A DNA stretch of 8,665 nt. Source: Treponema sp. (GTDB taxonomy: Bacteria > Spirochaetota > Spirochaetia > Treponematales > Breznakiellaceae). The stretch spans positions 1 to 8,665 of the forward strand of contig WRNF01000036.1 of NCBI GenBank assembly GCA_009776715.1, read 5' to 3'. The stretch's first letter is position 1. Each line of letters begins with the position of its first letter. The notes beneath the pieces are model-generated. The model did not search any database. It saw only the letters and a list, made by a program, of their open reading frames with translations, and had not been told where the DNA came from. Positions 7,171 through 8,665 of this stretch are shown here, piece after piece. The translations under genes were made by a program, and so were the position numbers.

Positions 7171-7297
7171 GTGGGTAGCGGTAATCCGCTACCCACCCCA
7201 AAAAAAACAGCTTTTGCTAATTTTTTTTGGGCTTTTTATTTGAGGAGGGGGTTTACACCCCCTCCGCTCGAAAAAAAACTCTTGTTTTTTTTCGAGC
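7171..7297. repeat. Cassette of four perfect stem-loops between direct repeats
   Basis: Four hairpins fill nearly the whole interval. HP1 (7171-7196) has an 11-bp stem, GTGGGTAGCGG with CCGCTACCCAC, and loop TAAT. HP2 (7197-7231) pairs CCC-A8 with T8-GGG, with an inner AGC-TTTT-GCT. HP3 (7244-7265) has a 9-bp stem, GGAGGGGGT with ACCCCCTCC, and loop TTAC. HP4 (7266-7297) has a 14-bp stem, GCTCG-A8-C with G-T8-CGAGC, and loop TCTT. HP1 abuts HP2 and HP3 abuts HP4; only 12 nt separate the pairs. Just after HP4, GCTACCCCCAC (7296-7306) nearly repeats the HP1 right arm and could compete with it for the left arm GTGGGTAGC. No coding frame is credible here. The structure could terminate or insulate transcription, protect the 3' end of the upstream mRNA, or be a mobile repeat element. 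The pairing is certain; the role is unknown. Confidence 0.85.
7197..7231. terminator. Possible bidirectional intrinsic terminator (A8-stem-T8)
   Basis: The A8 tract, a short AGC-TTTT-GCT stem and the T8 tract read similarly on both strands, so RNA from either strand would carry a hairpin followed by eight U residues. On the minus strand it could end the solute-binding protein transcript before the permease gene. The GC core is only three base pairs, so efficiency is doubtful. The neighbouring GC-rich hairpins lack a downstream U tract on either strand. Confidence 0.35.
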
Positions 7298-7326
7298 TAC
7301 CCCCACCAAACTATTTCTCGCACATA

Positions 7327-7354
7327 TGTAACTGAATAGTTACTTTCATTCAAA
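7327..7354. repeat. 28-bp direct repeat, copy 2 (includes solute-binding gene stop codon)
   Basis: This exact second copy of the 28-bp repeat at 7131-7158 has the same 16-bp palindrome at 7328-7343. On the minus strand it contains the last two codons and the TGA of the solute-binding protein gene (TTTGAATGA). It also preserves TTGAAT, 17 bp, then TACATA, so it could act as a promoter reading into the hairpin cassette, although the -10 is weak. Confidence 0.95.
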
Positions 7355-8665
7355 GTTTGCCAGATATTCATCAAGCTGTTTTTGAAGCGTCTCCCGTATC
7401 CGTTCAATGCCCGCAGCGAGCATTTTGTCACGGTATTCCGCTAGGCCGGAAACTGTGTCAACATAAGCCAATTCCAAAGGCCACCAGTACTGTTGATGCA
7501 CGCTTATGCAGTTGCTGTACTCAGTTTCTATGGAAGAAGTGTCAATAACAAAAGAACGGAATTTCTGGGCATTAACGCCATCCTGAATTACCGCATCGTA
7601 ACCGGCTTTGAGCGCAGGAAGTTCCGGCGGGGATCCAAGCAGCGGCAATGTAAATTCTTTTGTCCGTGCAGCCCACAAATTGCTAAAAGCATAGTCTTCG
7701 ATATTTAAAGCTTTTACATATTCCTGCCCTTCTATTATTTGAATTTCGTAGCTTTTTCCTTCAATGCCGTAAAAAAAATTCCTGAAAACATCTTCTTCCG
7801 ATGTAATAAGATCGTATAACGCCATTGCCCGCTCGGGGTTTTTGCAGGAATTTGAGATTACCATCGCATCCTGAGTATAAGCCAAATAGGAAACGTCCTT
7901 TGTATAATTGCTGTACTTAAAATCCCATTCAGGATGATCCCTGTAGTATGTTTCCCATGTATCCATGTTATGCAGCCGCAGGGCAGTTTTTCCGTTTAAT
8001 ATTTTTTCGCTGTCCTGGTCTGCCAGCCCGGATTTTGGAAAATATCCCGCCCTGTTCCAACGGGCCATCATTTCAAGAAATTCCGGCGTTTTTTCATATT
8101 CCCAATAGGTAAAAAGTTTAGGATTCGGCTGAGTGGGGTCAATAAACAGGAAATCATTTGTTGAGCCTTTGATGGGATAAATCCCGTGATAATACAGCCA
8201 CAGATCATCCATTTCGCAACTGCGGGCATCTACGGTTAAAGGTTCCACTGCCGGATAGTTATCTTTAATAATTTTAAGAAAATTCTCCATATCCTCGAAG
8301 GTTTCCATTTTGCCATCCCAGCCGTAAGGCAAAGCTAAATCCGCTCGGTAAATAGGCCCGTACACAGAATAGGTCGCAAGTAAAGTTGGAACAGCATAAA
8401 TGCTTCCGTCTACAGTGGCCTGCATTAATGCGGTTTTACTTTGCTTTGCATAGTTATTCGGCGCATATTTTGGGAACAATTCATCCAAATTTTTAAACGC
8501 CCCTCTTTTTGCAAGAGACGCAAAATTAAGCCAGGTTGCGCCATAAGCCATATCGAAAGATTCCCCTGAGGCAAAAATCAAAGGATATTTGTTCCGGTAT
8601 TCGCCCCATGAAAGCCATTTAATTTTAAGCGTGCAATTTAAACGTTCCAGTGCAATTTTGTTAAA
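7346..8665 (-). CDS. LplA-like extracellular solute-binding protein, ABC importer (N-terminus outside window)
   Basis: The frame is open from the right edge to the TGA at 7348-7346, giving the last 439 residues. A start at the in-frame TTG at 8581-8579 is rejected, because the upstream codons continue a family-typical sequence (WLSWGEYRNKYPLIFASGE) and a signal peptide or lipobox would lie further upstream, beyond the edge. The protein resembles family 1 solute-binding proteins of the LplA type that feed oligosaccharides or similar ligands to ABC permeases and are usually membrane-anchored lipoproteins. Visible signs are the ASGESFDMAYGATW segment near the left lobe, many aromatic residues (such as HQQYWWPLELAY) suited to sugar stacking, and a DUF3502-like C-terminus ending in MLAAGIERIRETLQKQLDEY. 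No ABC permease or ATPase gene is visible; partners may lie upstream outside the window. The MFS permease downstream is not its usual partner. The stop codon lies inside a 28-bp repeat. Ligand is unknown. Confidence 0.85.
   Translation of the reverse strand, partial: FNKIALERLNCTLKIKWLSWGEYRNKYPLIFASGESFDMAYGATWLNFASLAKRGAFKNLDELFPKYAPNNYAKQSKTALMQATVDGSIYAVPTLLATYSVYGPIYRADLALPYGWDGKMETFEDMENFLKIIKDNYPAVEPLTVDARSCEMDDLWLYYHGIYPIKGSTNDFLFIDPTQPNPKLFTYWEYEKTPEFLEMMARWNRAGYFPKSGLADQDSEKILNGKTALRLHNMDTWETYYRDHPEWDFKYSNYTKDVSYLAYTQDAMVISNSCKNPERAMALYDLITSEEDVFRNFFYGIEGKSYEIQIIEGQEYVKALNIEDYAFSNLWAARTKEFTLPLLGSPPELPALKAGYDAVIQDGVNAQKFRSFVIDTSSIETEYSNCISVHQQYWWPLELAYVDTVSGLAEYRDKMLAAGIERIRETLQKQLDEYLANFE

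Noticed and set aside
7171..7196. Strong 11-bp GC-rich hairpin as a classical intrinsic terminator
   Set aside because: Neither strand has a U tract directly after it. On the plus strand it is followed by CCCAAAA, and on the minus strand by AACTAAATT.
7131..7354. CRISPR array or integron attC site
   Set aside because: There are only two repeat copies 196 bp apart, the interval is filled with hairpins rather than uniform spacers, and no cas or integrase gene or attC-like R/L core sites are visible.
8579..8581. TTG start codon giving a 411-aa solute-binding protein
   Set aside because: The frame stays open to the right edge and the upstream residues match the family pattern. A secreted protein starting here would lack a signal peptide.

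Overview
The window is an ordinary-looking piece of AT-rich bacterial chromosome with many A/T homopolymer runs. The gene content is a two-gene AddB/AddA-type recombination operon, a plant-type acyl-ACP thioesterase, a DbpA-type RNA-binding domain protein without a helicase, an MFS permease and an LplA-like solute-binding protein with a DUF3502-type C-terminus. This combination recalls Spirochaetota, especially host-associated Treponema. That assignment is an inference from gene content and composition, not from a marker gene.

Layout: (1) Positions 1-4147, minus strand: an AddB-like iron-sulfur nuclease, then an AddA/UvrD-type helicase that starts 28 nt before the nuclease ends and runs off the left edge. 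The pair should make one helicase-nuclease complex for processing DNA double-strand ends. (2) Positions 4148-4448: a short interval built around a perfect 11-nt inverted repeat that places an extended -10 element on each strand. It drives the nuclease operon leftward and, possibly, a doubtful 64-codon ORF or small RNA rightward. (3) Positions 4449-5066, minus strand: a stand-alone DbpA-type RNA-binding protein, apparently with a leaderless start. (4) Positions 5177-5953, plus strand: acyl-ACP thioesterase, transcribed divergently from the previous gene. (5) Positions 5968-7122, minus strand: a 12-TM MFS permease, convergent with the thioesterase. (6) Positions 7123-7345: a repeat-rich spacer with two exact 28-bp direct repeats, each with a 16-bp palindrome, bracketing four perfect back-to-back stem-loops. 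(7) Positions 7346-8665, minus strand: the C-terminal 439 residues of an extracellular solute-binding protein whose signal peptide lies beyond the right edge.

The least explained part is the spacer 7131-7354. The repeat copy next to the permease reads as a -35/-10 promoter whose spacer holds the palindrome, as expected for a repressor operator. The other copy carries the same layout and includes the stop codon of the solute-binding protein gene. The four hairpins lie between the copies. No CRISPR array, transposase, tRNA or rRNA was recognised.
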